A stretch of DNA of 64,000 bases from Streptomyces sp. MspMP-M5 (GTDB lineage: Bacteria; Actinomycetota; Actinomycetes; Streptomycetales; Streptomycetaceae). Both the position numbers and the translations under genes were made by a program. The DNA is taken from assembly GCF_000373585.1 (NCBI RefSeq), contig NZ_KB891883.1, positions 1 to 64,000 of the forward strand, read 5' to 3'. Under the pieces are notes generated by a model. That model did not search any database, was not told the origin of the DNA, and saw nothing but the letters and a program-made list of their open reading frames with translations. Of this stretch, positions 10,001 to 17,110 are shown piece by piece; the first letter of the stretch is position 1, and the number at the start of each line of letters is the position of its first letter.

Positions 10001-10192
10001 GCGGGCCGTGCCGCGGGGGCGGGCGGTCAGGAAGGTGACCTGTGCACCGGCCGTACGCAGCTCCCTGGCGGTCTCCTCGCAGTACAGTTCGGCGCCACCC
10101 GCCTGGGGGTGGCGGCCGTCCCGCCAGTTGCACACGACCACATGACGGCCTCGCCAGTCACCGACCTCGGCCCAGGCGTCGTCCTGGCTCAT
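7046..10192 (-). CDS. GT4 glycosyltransferase fused to GT-C membrane transferase
   Basis: This 1048-aa protein starts at ATG 10192, overlapping the upstream stop by 4 bases; the longer open frame to 11230 is only antisense to the preceding gene. Residues about 12-400 are a GT4 domain (GGAELYCEE near the start, IVCVGRLVRQKCVDRLVRA, then EGWGLSVMEAAATGIPAVAF). A linker follows. From about 515 there is a multispanning GT-C domain of the ArnT/PMT (GT39) type, with the acidic FVDEVYY motif (Asp549-Glu550) in the first outer loop, where polyprenyl-phosphate sugar donors are used. After about 10 helices an outward C-terminal domain includes DSVLAAQEETADFLLPG. I infer inner-face sugar addition joined to outer-face transfer. 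Its neighbours are a GT2 and a flippase-GT4 fusion in one operon. Confidence 0.85.
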   Translation of the reverse strand: MSQDDAWAEVGDWRGRHVVVCNWRDGRHPQAGGAELYCEETARELRTAGAQVTFLTARPRGTARRERTDYGTVVRGGSRFTVYLFVLLWLLRHRRSVDGVIDSQNGIPFFTPLVLPRRTPVVLLIHHVHQGQFALWFPPPLAALGRWLENRGSALVYGRRAICAVSPSTRTEIRGRLALRGPVHFAPAGLAPTPGSPGTVSAGAPSPPRQRAAAPRIVCVGRLVRQKCVDRLVRAMFALRRDVPDTELHIVGDGDAYDGLRALVDELGLDKTVVLHGRVPTEDRDALVESAWITASASCAEGWGLSVMEAAATGIPAVAFDVPGLRDTIRHGVTGWLLEPEADLAAGLAKALQAVESPSEAARWDADCRAWAARFTWTATVGHLLAALTAEEHRLRRGPRTDRRTVTDTCTLVSAPAALLRRAELGALRTTDLVDTTSPDPGLLLLGADERDAERILRRIGLDPHDPRISIRLARHGDILGWPAHPPPHRPQPQHPRATDQPPARTAPRTAPAWPPFSLFAPFTLCALFVLALALRLTFIQRSYDVFVDEVYYTVISHNLADGHGPTFDGKFFALHPPAVFALLAAVMRITGLGSADLLHLVLQLRSVLAIVGSLAVVAVTMLLRRAVRWPIALAAGLFLALDPFLNRFDSRVLLEAPAVAAAALGWLALARRPATFRGRIATGAVAGLLFATAVTSKEPYALETFVPVTVLVWIGHRSARSMRLTAAVVTLAGYAVYLVSTVAVGAWPAWWAQKTDGIARALGLKQISGFNSNDGSVSFTARLIAQLGQFAVPYTLIALGTAATAWLLWLRLRRPLRLAGPPGRTPLLAWAVCTLLHLAYAIAVGTLEEQMFYPLVVTSTATLALAADLARPRRPFASRLSPRRRRSTPARALTALAAVALTVDALVWVRVHTRHDDAFRRTLAWVRTHLPRDSVLAAQEETADFLLPGTRLDAWQTPADLVRVHADYVVLSTELQTQGYGRLGRRLAGQLERHARLLHREPGRTAGELRVYDVGRLVAEARRGSGTGRGGGPGLDHGNGTGTGAER

Positions 10193-11001
10193 CCGGCTCC
10201 CTCGGACAGGCGGGAGTGGATGCGGGGCAGGGTGCGGTGCAGTCGCCACAGTTCTGCGGCCACCCGTAGGCCGTCGGCGAACGGGCGGAAGGTGGAACCC
10301 TGTTGGTCGTTCCACATGACGGGGAACTCGGTCAGGCTGAGCTGGAGGGCTCTGGCGCGTGCGATCACTTCGAGGTCGAAGGCGAAGCCGGTGGCGGTGA
10401 CCTCGGCGAAGAGTCGGCGCGCGGCCTGTGCCTGGAAGAACTTGAATCCGCACTGGGTGTCTGCGACGGGCCCGCAGAGCCGGCGGGTCAGCAGCCGGAA
10501 GCCGGCGCCGCCGAGCCGTCGCAGAGCGGGCTGCGGCACCGGTATGCGTGCTCCGTGGCAGCGGCGCGAGCCGAGCACGACGTGCCAGCCGTCCCGCAGG
10601 AGTTCGAGCGCGTCGTCGAGGGCGGTGGCGGGCGTGGCCAGGTCGGCGTCGCAGAAGCCGACCCATCGGGTCGCGCGGGTCGTGATCATGCCTCGGGAGA
10701 CGGCTGCTCCCTTGCCGCGCCGGGAACAGCCGGTGACCGTGACGGGGATGCCGGCGGCGGAGAGGCGGTCCACGCACTCGGCGGTGCGGTCGCTGCTGCC
10801 GTTGTCGATGACGCGCAGCGCGGCGGTCAGCGGCAGGCCGCGCAGATGTTCGGAGAGGGCCTGCACGGTGGGGGCCAGGCGGTTTTCCTCGTTGTAGGCG
10901 GGGATGAGGAGTTCGAGGTCGCAGAAGCCAACGGCCGGATCGGAAGCGGTTGCCGGTATCGGGACAGGGGCGTCCATGCCTGCTACCTGGGGCGCTTGCA
11001 C
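10189..11001 (-). CDS. GT2 family glycosyltransferase (polyprenyl-phosphate sugar synthase-like)
   Basis: This 270-aa GT-A fold enzyme has the opening strand LELLIPAYNEENRL, VIDNGSSDRTAE, GKGAAVSRGM and the metal-binding CDADLATP (DxD-like) typical of dolichyl/polyprenyl-phosphate mannose or glucose synthases. A VADTQCGFKFF segment, diagnostic of that group, follows near residue 180. It probably makes a polyprenyl-phosphate-linked sugar, the donor that the downstream GT-C domain would need. GTG 11001 is chosen because AAGGAG lies 9 bases upstream; ATG 10977 is an alternative. No C-terminal membrane segments are visible. It is the first gene of a three-gene operon with 4-base overlaps. Confidence 0.85.
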   Translation of the reverse strand: MQAPQVAGMDAPVPIPATASDPAVGFCDLELLIPAYNEENRLAPTVQALSEHLRGLPLTAALRVIDNGSSDRTAECVDRLSAAGIPVTVTGCSRRGKGAAVSRGMITTRATRWVGFCDADLATPATALDDALELLRDGWHVVLGSRRCHGARIPVPQPALRRLGGAGFRLLTRRLCGPVADTQCGFKFFQAQAARRLFAEVTATGFAFDLEVIARARALQLSLTEFPVMWNDQQGSTFRPFADGLRVAAELWRLHRTLPRIHSRLSEGAG

Positions 11002-11147
11002 TACAGAGGTCTCCTTCTTGCCATGCCTGGGGGCTCTTGCGGTACTGCGTACGCAGACGGACTTGAGCGGATCGCGTCGGAGCCGGTAGTCCCCGCCGTC
11101 CACGGGTCGACGTGACGGGAGAGACCACCGGCTCCTGGTGCCCACGT

Positions 11148-12257
11148 TTACGGGGCGGGCGGCGCGGGGCTGAGGCGGATGTGCGCGAGGAGCATCCCGG
11201 TGTCGCCGTCCGGATCGGCACTGAGCTCATGGTCGAAGCCGGCGCGTCCGGGGTTGGCGAACCGCACCGTCACCTGGTCGACGCCGGCCGGCGTGCGGAA
11301 GCGGAGCCGGCGCTTGCGCCAGGCCGGGTCGTTGAGCTTCGCCTTGGCCGGGGTCACTTGTTGCCCGGTGTAGTACTGGACGTAGTCGTCCCAGGCCAGG
11401 GCGGCGCCCTCGGCAGCGGGGTCGCCGGCGAGGACCTCGGCCCGCAGGTAGGTGGGGGCGGAGACCGGCGTCCTCAGGAAGTGGTAGCCGGTGTAGAACG
11501 ACAGCTCATACCACGAGCCGGGGCTCACCGTGACGGTCTGCTTGATGAACCCGCAGGACTTGGCCCCGTCGATGTCGACGATGTTCTCGTGCGGGACGAA
11601 GGGATACTCCGTGTCCTGCGGGAAGTTCCCGATCGTGTCGCCCTTGAGCAGATCGATGAACGTGCCGGGCTCACCGGTTTCCGAGGTGTGCCAGGCACCC
11701 TTGCCCTCGTACTGGCCCACCTTCCAGGAGCCGATCTGCCGGAGGTCCTTGGCGTACTCGGTGCCTTTGTTGTCGTACCACCCGTCCCCCGACGTGAACT
11801 CGTAGTGGACGAACCCACCGTTGACGATGAGGTTTTCGGTCGGCTGCGGGACGGTGATCTGGATGCGCAACGGAGCCTTGCTCGTGCCGATCTCCACCTG
11901 GCCCCAGACCAGTCCGGGCCGTGCGTCGTCGAGCACCCTGACACCGACCGAGTAGAACCCGCCCGCCTCCGGCGAACCGTCGTCGAGGTGAACGGTGTTC
12001 TCGAACCGCAGGAGGTGGTTTGCCCTGTCGTAGTCCAGGACGTGCAGCTCGCGGCGGACCACGCCCGGGGCGTTGTAGAAGACCTTGCCGTCATCGGGGA
12101 AGGTGACCCCCTGTGGCAGCGTGACGGCGAGCACAAGCTTCTCGCCCTTGATGGGCTCACTGTGCGGCGTCAGCAGCAGATCGATCGGGAAGAACCCGTA
12201 CTCGCCCTGCTGCAGATTCACCGGCAGCGGCAATCCCTGGGCAATGATGAAGCCCAT
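11148..12257 (-). CDS. Unrecognised 369-aa protein with sugar-binding-like C-terminal half
   Basis: Start ATG 12257 lies behind GAGGGGAC. There is no signal peptide and no membrane helix, so it appears cytosolic or exported by a non-Sec route. Residues about 1-145 are beta-rich (LPLPVNLQQGEYGFFPIDLLLTP... VILPQ-type strands), with an immunoglobulin-like look. From about 150 the sequence NLIVNGGFVHYEF is the usual opening of DUF642/CBM-like jelly-roll domains that bind glycans, and the end (GVDQVTVRFANPG) also fits a galactose-binding-like fold. It is divergent from two tandem paralogs at 12.9-13.8 kb, separated by a 638-bp promoter region, and lies 147 bp downstream-facing from the glycan operon start. 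I do not know its function; binding of a surface or intracellular carbohydrate is only a guess. Confidence 0.65.
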   Translation of the reverse strand: MGFIIAQGLPLPVNLQQGEYGFFPIDLLLTPHSEPIKGEKLVLAVTLPQGVTFPDDGKVFYNAPGVVRRELHVLDYDRANHLLRFENTVHLDDGSPEAGGFYSVGVRVLDDARPGLVWGQVEIGTSKAPLRIQITVPQPTENLIVNGGFVHYEFTSGDGWYDNKGTEYAKDLRQIGSWKVGQYEGKGAWHTSETGEPGTFIDLLKGDTIGNFPQDTEYPFVPHENIVDIDGAKSCGFIKQTVTVSPGSWYELSFYTGYHFLRTPVSAPTYLRAEVLAGDPAAEGAALAWDDYVQYYTGQQVTPAKAKLNDPAWRKRRLRFRTPAGVDQVTVRFANPGRAGFDHELSADPDGDTGMLLAHIRLSPAPPAP

Positions 12258-12895
12258 AACTGTCCCCTCTCGCATGTCCGGCTGGGATGCCAGGGACGCT
12301 ACCCGAGGTCAAATCCCCTGACCCGAAAAAGGTTTACGCTTCATACGCGTTCGCCCACATCAGGCCAGCCTCCCGACGGCACTTCCCTGCCCCGGCCAAC
12401 TGGGCATCGAACGCGCGATACTCCCCTTGCCGACGAGTTGTCAATGCGCCCCGACCAGGGGATATTTGGTCCGGCAGTACGGCTCGAATCCCACGATCGC
12501 CCCAGAAAACAAAAACAAGCCATCTCGGGCCACCCGCACTTCCATGGGAGAAGCGCGATAAAACGGTTCGCCCGGCGCCCCGGACATGGAAATTCGGCCA
12601 ACACACACGGATTTCCCTTCGGCGGGTTCTTGCTCGCTCGCAAATCCGCACCTGAAACTGGTCCGACCCAAGGCGGGGGTGCCACCGCAGCGTTCGCGGT
12701 CCGCGAGAGCGGAGGTCGTTATCCCCGTCTCCATCGCGCCGGCGCCTTCCAGCGGCTCCTCGATGTCACCACCGGCGCGCCGAACTGAAGACCGACGGCC
12801 TTCCCTGGCGGCAGGCCCGTCCGAGGCCATCTCGCGAGCGACCTCGACACGTCACAGGTCACTAACGGCATCAATCCGAACAGGAGAACGAAGCC
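12258..12895. other. Divergent promoter region
   Basis: This 638-bp region between divergent genes starting at 12257 and 12896 holds no supported gene. It is distinctly less GC-rich than its flanks, especially 12310-12350 and 12470-12620. A GGCTCGAATCCC string at 12480 resembles a tRNA T-loop, but no cloverleaf can be built around it. Confidence 0.5.
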
Positions 12896-13240
12896 ATGGC
12901 ACTCTTTTTCGAACGTGTCACGATCGACGTAAACGGTAACTGCGTGGACGGGATGCTGGGGACCGGAAACTTCACCATCCCGGGAAAGATCCGTCGGGAC
13001 GACGACGGCGTGCCGGTCATCAACGCGGCAATGAGTGCGTTCGCGCTCGAGTACAAGAACCCGAAGGAATCCGTCATCGGGCGTGAAGAGCTTGAGGTGG
13101 AGGTGACATCGGGCGGCAGCCGGAACGGCACAGTCGCGGCGAGGCTGAACCTGCGGCCGGCGTCTCCGAATCGGGACTGGCTCTTCACCGGCACGGTGAC
13201 CGCTCTGGTCATCGCCGAGCTGGAAGACGGCCACCGCTGA
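12896..13240 (+). CDS. Small beta-rich protein, paralog 1 of tandem pair
   Basis: This 114-aa product begins at ATG 12896 with AGGAG 9 bases upstream. The sequence alternates short polar and hydrophobic stretches (FFERVTIDVNG, FTIPGKIRRDDDGVPVI, LEVEVTSGG), suggesting an all-beta fold. It shares with the next gene the P-GKIR core, a central acidic E-LE segment and the exact C-terminal decapeptide VIAELEDGHR. It has no signal peptide, no cysteine pair and no catalytic motif. The repeat of the gene, with near-identical DNA at the 3' end, indicates tandem duplication. The function is unknown; a structural or binding role, perhaps with the divergent 369-aa protein, is inferred from context only. 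Confidence 0.6.
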   Translation: MALFFERVTIDVNGNCVDGMLGTGNFTIPGKIRRDDDGVPVINAAMSAFALEYKNPKESVIGREELEVEVTSGGSRNGTVAARLNLRPASPNRDWLFTGTVTALVIAELEDGHR

Positions 13241-13388
13241 TCCGGTAAACCCCGGTAATGCACAGGCGCTGCCGCCCGCCGCAGTAGCGCGGTGCGGCTA
13301 CAGCGCTCGCGCCCTCTCCGCTCAAACAAACCGACCTGTCGTGCCGGTACGAACCGCCGGCACCGACTTCCCCTGGAGGGAGTTCCAC

Positions 13389-13754
13389 ATGCTCGCCTTT
13401 CTGCCGCAGAAAATCACCATCGCGCCTACTGGTCTCGACCAGTCCGCAGTATCCGCGGCCGGGGTTGATTTCCCGGGCAAGATCCGGTTGAACGACAGGA
13501 ACCGTCCCATCGTCGACGTCGCGCTGAGGTCGTTCCACCTGGAAGTCACCCAGAACGGCAGGTCCGAGGACTTCGAGATCGGACTTGAGGACATCATTTT
13601 GTCGATCGACCCGAACGCGTACCAGCACGATGCCGAAATCACGGTACGTGCCCAGCTGAGCCCCCGCGTGGACGCGCGGCACAACGCGAGCTTCGCGTAC
13701 CGCGGCTGGGTCGAGGTGCTGGTCATCGCCGAGCTGGAGGACGGCCACCGGTGA
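13389..13754 (+). CDS. Small beta-rich protein, paralog 2 of tandem pair
   Basis: This 121-aa product starts at ATG 13389, which follows GGAGGGAG; an in-frame upstream ATG at 13341 has no such site. It matches paralog 1 in layout: a beta-rich N-half, FPGKIRLNDRNRPIVDVALRSF corresponding to IPGKIRRDDDGVPVINAAMSAF in paralog 1, an acidic E-GLED region, and the same tail VIAELEDGHR. The 148-bp gap between the two genes leaves room for a second promoter or attenuator. No transmembrane segment, signal peptide or enzyme motif is visible. I cannot assign a family. Divergence outside the core suggests that the two copies have distinct partners. Confidence 0.6.
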   Translation: MLAFLPQKITIAPTGLDQSAVSAAGVDFPGKIRLNDRNRPIVDVALRSFHLEVTQNGRSEDFEIGLEDIILSIDPNAYQHDAEITVRAQLSPRVDARHNASFAYRGWVEVLVIAELEDGHR

Positions 13755-13869
13755 ACCTGCCGGCAGCCCAGCAGTAGTCATGGCCGAACGTCCGCCCCAT
13801 TGCCGACGACGCAGTGAGGCGGGCGCTCGGACACCTCGTCCCGTCTTCCCCAAAGGGGGCTTCCCCACG

Positions 13870-14640
13870 GTGAGTTCACCCCCCACCTTCAAAGGCTCGA
13901 CGCCCCACCGAGCCCCGCGCGACCCGTCCCTGCGACGCTCGCTGGCCCTCTTCCACTCCTTCCGGAACGAGCGGACCGACCCGGAGAGCTGCTACCGCCT
14001 GCTCGCCCGGGACTCCGCCGACCAGATCGAACGCCACATCTCCCTCGACGACGCCCTCGTGATCGACATCGGTGGTGGCAGTGGGTACTTCACAGAGGAG
14101 TTCCGCCTCCGAGGCGCGCGAGCCTGCCTCGTCGAGCCCGATCTGCGCGAACTGACCGCCCAGGGACGGGCTCCCCACAACGCGGTGATGGCCGACGGCT
14201 GCCACCTTCCCTTCACCGACGGCGCGGCCGACATCTGCTTCTCCTCCAACGTCCTGGAGCATGTGGCAGAGCCACGGACCTTCCTCGACGAAATGGTCCG
14301 CGTCACCCGGCCCGGCGGGCTGATCTACTGCGCCTTCACCAACTGGCTCTCACCCTGGGGCGGTCATGAGACAGCGCCCTGGCACTACTTCGGCGCCGAT
14401 CGCGCCCGCCGGCGCTATCTGAAGCGCACCGGCCATCCGGCCAAGCACACCCTCGGCAGGAACCTCTTCGCCGTCCACATCGGCCCAACCATGAAGCATG
14501 TACGCGGCCGTGACGACGTCACCGTGCTGACGGCCCGATCCCGCTACGCGCCGTTCCTCACCGAAGCCATCCCCCGCCTCCCAGGCATACGCGAGTTCGC
14601 CACCTGGAACCTCCTCCTCATCCTGCGACGGCTGTCCTGA
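13870..14640 (+). CDS. Class I SAM-dependent methyltransferase
   Basis: This 256-aa enzyme has the Rossmann motif I VIDIGGGSGYFTEEF, a motif II acidic residue (LVEPD), a post-II segment (MADGCHLPFTDGAADICFSSNVLEHV) and RVTRPGGLIYCAF, as in UbiE/type-11 methyltransferases. The acceptor is unknown. The C-half contains LSPWGGHETAPWHYFG and an amphipathic end (NLLLILRRL). The GTG start at 13870 follows AAAGGGGGC; an ATG at 13780 would add 30 unlikely residues. It lies 115 bp after the tandem paralogs on the same strand, and similar enzymes are often found near surface glycan genes, so a role in modifying the glycan of the 4.4-11 kb operon is possible but unproven. Confidence 0.8.
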   Translation: MSSPPTFKGSTPHRAPRDPSLRRSLALFHSFRNERTDPESCYRLLARDSADQIERHISLDDALVIDIGGGSGYFTEEFRLRGARACLVEPDLRELTAQGRAPHNAVMADGCHLPFTDGAADICFSSNVLEHVAEPRTFLDEMVRVTRPGGLIYCAFTNWLSPWGGHETAPWHYFGADRARRRYLKRTGHPAKHTLGRNLFAVHIGPTMKHVRGRDDVTVLTARSRYAPFLTEAIPRLPGIREFATWNLLLILRRLS

Positions 14641-14641
14641 G

Positions 14642-14779
14642 CGGCAGCTGCTTCGCAGGGAGCACTGCGATCCCGAGGTGGCGGCCGAGGCGGAGCGCTC
14701 AGCGTTCAGCCGGCCGCCCGAGTTCGACACCGCGCTGTCCCCGCTGCGCCTGGACGATGCGCAGGCGCACCGTGCGTAG
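14642..14779 (+). pseudogene. Coding-like remnant, no start
   Basis: One frame reads RQLLRREHCDPEVAAEAERS and continues through FSRPPEFDTALSPLRLDDAQAHRA to a TAG at 14777. It has high third-position GC and natural composition, but no plausible start, and it abuts the methyltransferase stop. It is probably the 3' end of a gene truncated by rearrangement. I do not recognise it. Confidence 0.25.
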
Positions 14780-14825
14780 CACAGCGGGCACGACAGGCAC
14801 AGGGGCACAGAGGTAGAGCCGGCAC

Positions 14826-15350
14826 CTACGGGTGATAGAGCGCGTGGGCGCGCGTCAGGTCGGCGGGCCCGTCGTGACCGAGGTCGAAGAAGTACTTCAC
14901 CTGCCATGCCTGGGTGCTGCGGGCCTGCCTGTTGGTCGTGGTCACCCAGGGCGGGTAGACGCGGAATCCGCGCTTCCCACCGGAACCGTTGCGGGAGACG
15001 ATGTCGCGCTCGCACAGCACCTCGCGCGGGAACACGAACTGTCCAAAGCCGTCGTCATCGCGGCTGCTGATGATGAACAGGTCCACCCCGTCGTCGGCGT
15101 CGAAGGGCCGGATCGGCCCCTCGTCGGACCGCTGCCACACGGTGACGAACTGGCCCACCTTCGTCGGGGTGGTCTTGGCCACGCGGAAGCGGACCGAGCG
15201 GCCGTCAAGGGTGAACCCGCAAGCCGCGTACTCGGCGCTCTCCGGTTCGGGCACCGGCAGTGAGCAGGCAAAACCCCCCGGGGCGTACACCGAAGCCTTC
15301 GCCACCAGCAGGTCCCCGTGAAGCCCCGCCCACGGCTGATTCGTCACCAC
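14826..15350 (-). CDS. MepB-family protein
   Basis: This product of about 174 aa matches the MepB family by eye. The EYAACGFTLDGRSVRFRVAK-TTPTKVGQFVTVWQR stretch is the family core, followed by FDADDGVDLFII and FVFPREVL, and it ends with a WQVKYFFDL helix. MepB genes accompany the mepR-mepA multidrug efflux locus in staphylococci, but the biochemical role is unknown; the fold resembles DNA/RNA-binding proteins. Start is GTG 15350 or the adjacent GTG 15347, behind a GGATGGGGG stretch. There is no efflux pump beside it here. The gene faces away from the methyltransferase and is flanked on both sides by coding remnants, so this small region appears rearranged. Confidence 0.75.
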   Translation of the reverse strand: MVTNQPWAGLHGDLLVAKASVYAPGGFACSLPVPEPESAEYAACGFTLDGRSVRFRVAKTTPTKVGQFVTVWQRSDEGPIRPFDADDGVDLFIISSRDDDGFGQFVFPREVLCERDIVSRNGSGGKRGFRVYPPWVTTTNRQARSTQAWQVKYFFDLGHDGPADLTRAHALYHP

Positions 15351-15576
15351 GCCCCCATCCTGCCATGGCGCCCGTCGCTGCCCTGGCCCGGCCACTGCCG
15401 GCTCCGCGAGCAAGGTCAGACGAGGCCGGCAAGGTCAAGCAACCCATGGAGGCCATGGTCGGGTATCCACCCGGGCTCCACCCCAGAGTGGATCCACTCC
15501 ACCCGCGCCCGGTGCGAAGCTGACGTCGTACGACCCCGTGTCGGGGTACGGGGTCCGGGAACAGCCGGGAGATGGC

Positions 15577-15812
15577 GTGCTGCACCACGCTGTGAACACC
15601 GCGCTCATCGTCACACTCTGGGTCTGGCTCGCGGCGGAGGTCCTTCTCCAGATACGCCAGCGCATCCGTAGCGAGCGGACCGAACGGACCGAGTGGCTCA
15701 TGCGGTGGGCTATCGGATACACGTCGAGGAACGCATGCTGCTCGACGCCCTGGGCGAGGAGTACCCGTCGTACGCAGCCCGGATGCCCAGGCTGATCCCC
15801 GGAGTGTGGTGA
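15577..15812 (+). pseudogene. Broken isoprenylcysteine carboxyl methyltransferase-like gene
   Basis: From GTG 15577 (with GGGAG upstream), a frame encodes LHHAVNTALIVTLWVWLAAE, then EVLLQIRQRIRSERTERTEW, the opening transmembrane segment of membrane methyltransferases of the ICMT/PEMT type. Near 15700 the meaning moves to another frame, GYRIHVEERMLLDALGEEYP and then SYAARMPRLIPGVW, ending TGA at 15810. That is the characteristic C-terminus of the same family (RI-EE-L-LG--Y--Y---RLIPGVW). The middle of a normal enzyme of about 180-200 aa is missing, so an internal deletion with frame change is the simplest reading. No active protein is expected. Confidence 0.65.
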
Positions 15813-16025
15813 ACCAGTCCCGCGTCGTCGCCGTCGGGCAAGGTGACGTCTGCATGCCCCCCATCTGGAGCGGCCGTCCGCAGCGTCCACCCCCGTGAAT
15901 CCGCTGCGACAGAATGATTACCGGCCGTAACTTGCCCGTCGGTCCCACGTTGGCCCTTGCGATCCGGATCTCTGACGAATGGCTCACGAATACTTCGGAG
16001 CCTTCTTCCCCGCAAGGAGCACCGT

Positions 16026-17018
16026 ATGAAGCTGCGTTGGTCGAGCCTGCTCACCGCCGTCCCGGCAGCCACTCTGGCCATCAGCCTCACCGCTTCGCCC
16101 TCGGCTGTCGCCCGCCCCTCGGCCACCGCACCCACCGGCAAACCGCTCGTCGTACCCGTCGAGTCACCGGCCATCGCCCCCCTACGAGGCCCCCTGGGAC
16201 TGCCGCTGCTCCGGCCCTCGGCCGCAGTCATCGCCCGTCATGCCCCCTGGGCGGGCCCCGTCAGCAGCGGCTGGAACAATTTCTCCTGCAAGCCCTCCCG
16301 CCGCCATCCTCGCCCGGTCGTCCTGACCCACGGCACTTTCGGCAACGGCGTCGACAACTGGCTGGGCCTCGCACCCTACTTGGTGGCCCGCGGCTACTGC
16401 GTCTTCTCCCTGACCTACGGGCAGTTGCCCATCCTCCCCCTCGTCGGAGGGCTCGGTCCGATCGACGACTCTGCCAGGCAGCTCGCCGCCTACGTGAACC
16501 GGGTGCTCGCCGCGACGGGCGCGCAGAAGGTCGATATCGTCGGCCACTCGCAGGGCGGCATGATGCCGCGGGTGTACATGAAGTTCCACGGCGGCCGCCA
16601 CAAGGTCCATACGCTGGTCGGGCTGGCCCCCGACAACCACGGCACCGACCTGCACGGCCTGTCCGAGCTCGTGGACATCGCCCCGATCAAGCAGACCCTC
16701 CACACGCTCACGCCGGGACTGATCCAGCAGAAGGCCGGCTCCCCGCTGCTGCGCCGTCTCAATGCCGGGCGCGAGACCCTCCCCGGTGTCCACTACACCG
16801 TCATCGCCACCAAGTACGACGAGGTCGTCACGCCTCTCGGCTCGGAGTTCCTGCACGGCCCCGGCGTCCACAACATCCTGATCCAGGACCTGTGCCCCCT
16901 CGACATCTCCATGCATGCGAGCCTCGGCCTGCTCGACCGGATCGCCTTCCACGAGACGGCCAACGCACTCGACCCGGCCCACGCCACCCCCACCACCTGC
17001 ACCTCCATCGTCAAGTAG
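16026..17018 (+). CDS. Secreted lipase/esterase (alpha/beta hydrolase)
   Basis: The 330-aa product starts at ATG 16026, six bases after AAGGAG. It has a Sec signal peptide (MKLRWSS then a hydrophobic core, probable cleavage after SAVA near residue 36). The mature enzyme shows the oxyanion-side strand PVVLTHGTFGNGVDNW and the nucleophile elbow GHSQGG (Ser175), with TKYDEVVTP carrying the likely Asp and a later His (SMHASLG) completing the triad. This is the actinobacterial LipA/class 2 triacylglycerol lipase type, acting outside the cell on lipids or esters. A few cysteines (FSCKP, RGYCVF, DLCPLD, TTCTS) may form disulfides. A strong hairpin terminator follows; it is monocistronic. Confidence 0.88.
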   Translation: MKLRWSSLLTAVPAATLAISLTASPSAVARPSATAPTGKPLVVPVESPAIAPLRGPLGLPLLRPSAAVIARHAPWAGPVSSGWNNFSCKPSRRHPRPVVLTHGTFGNGVDNWLGLAPYLVARGYCVFSLTYGQLPILPLVGGLGPIDDSARQLAAYVNRVLAATGAQKVDIVGHSQGGMMPRVYMKFHGGRHKVHTLVGLAPDNHGTDLHGLSELVDIAPIKQTLHTLTPGLIQQKAGSPLLRRLNAGRETLPGVHYTVIATKYDEVVTPLGSEFLHGPGVHNILIQDLCPLDISMHASLGLLDRIAFHETANALDPAHATPTTCTSIVK

Positions 17019-17072
17019 GGAAGCTCATCCAGTCACGTTCACCGGAGCATCAGCCCTCGGCCGTCGCCCTCT

Positions 17073-17110
17073 CCTTCCGGGCCTGGCCGAACTCGGCCAG
17101 GCCCGGAAGG
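17073..17110 (+). terminator. Hairpin terminator of lipase gene
   Basis: A perfect 16-bp stem, CCTTCCGGGCCTGGCC (17073-17088) pairing with 17095-17110, has a 6-base loop and lies 54 bp after the lipase stop codon. Confidence 0.85.

Noticed and set aside
10193..11230. Extension of the GT4-GTC fusion frame to 11230 on the minus strand
   Set aside because: The extra 346 residues are Arg/Pro-rich and antisense in another frame to the real GT2 gene; the ATG at 10192 with the 4-base overlap is the natural start.
12420..12500. tRNA-like sequence with GGCTCGAATCCC
   Set aside because: Only the T-loop-like string matches; no acceptor stem or anticodon arm can be formed around it.
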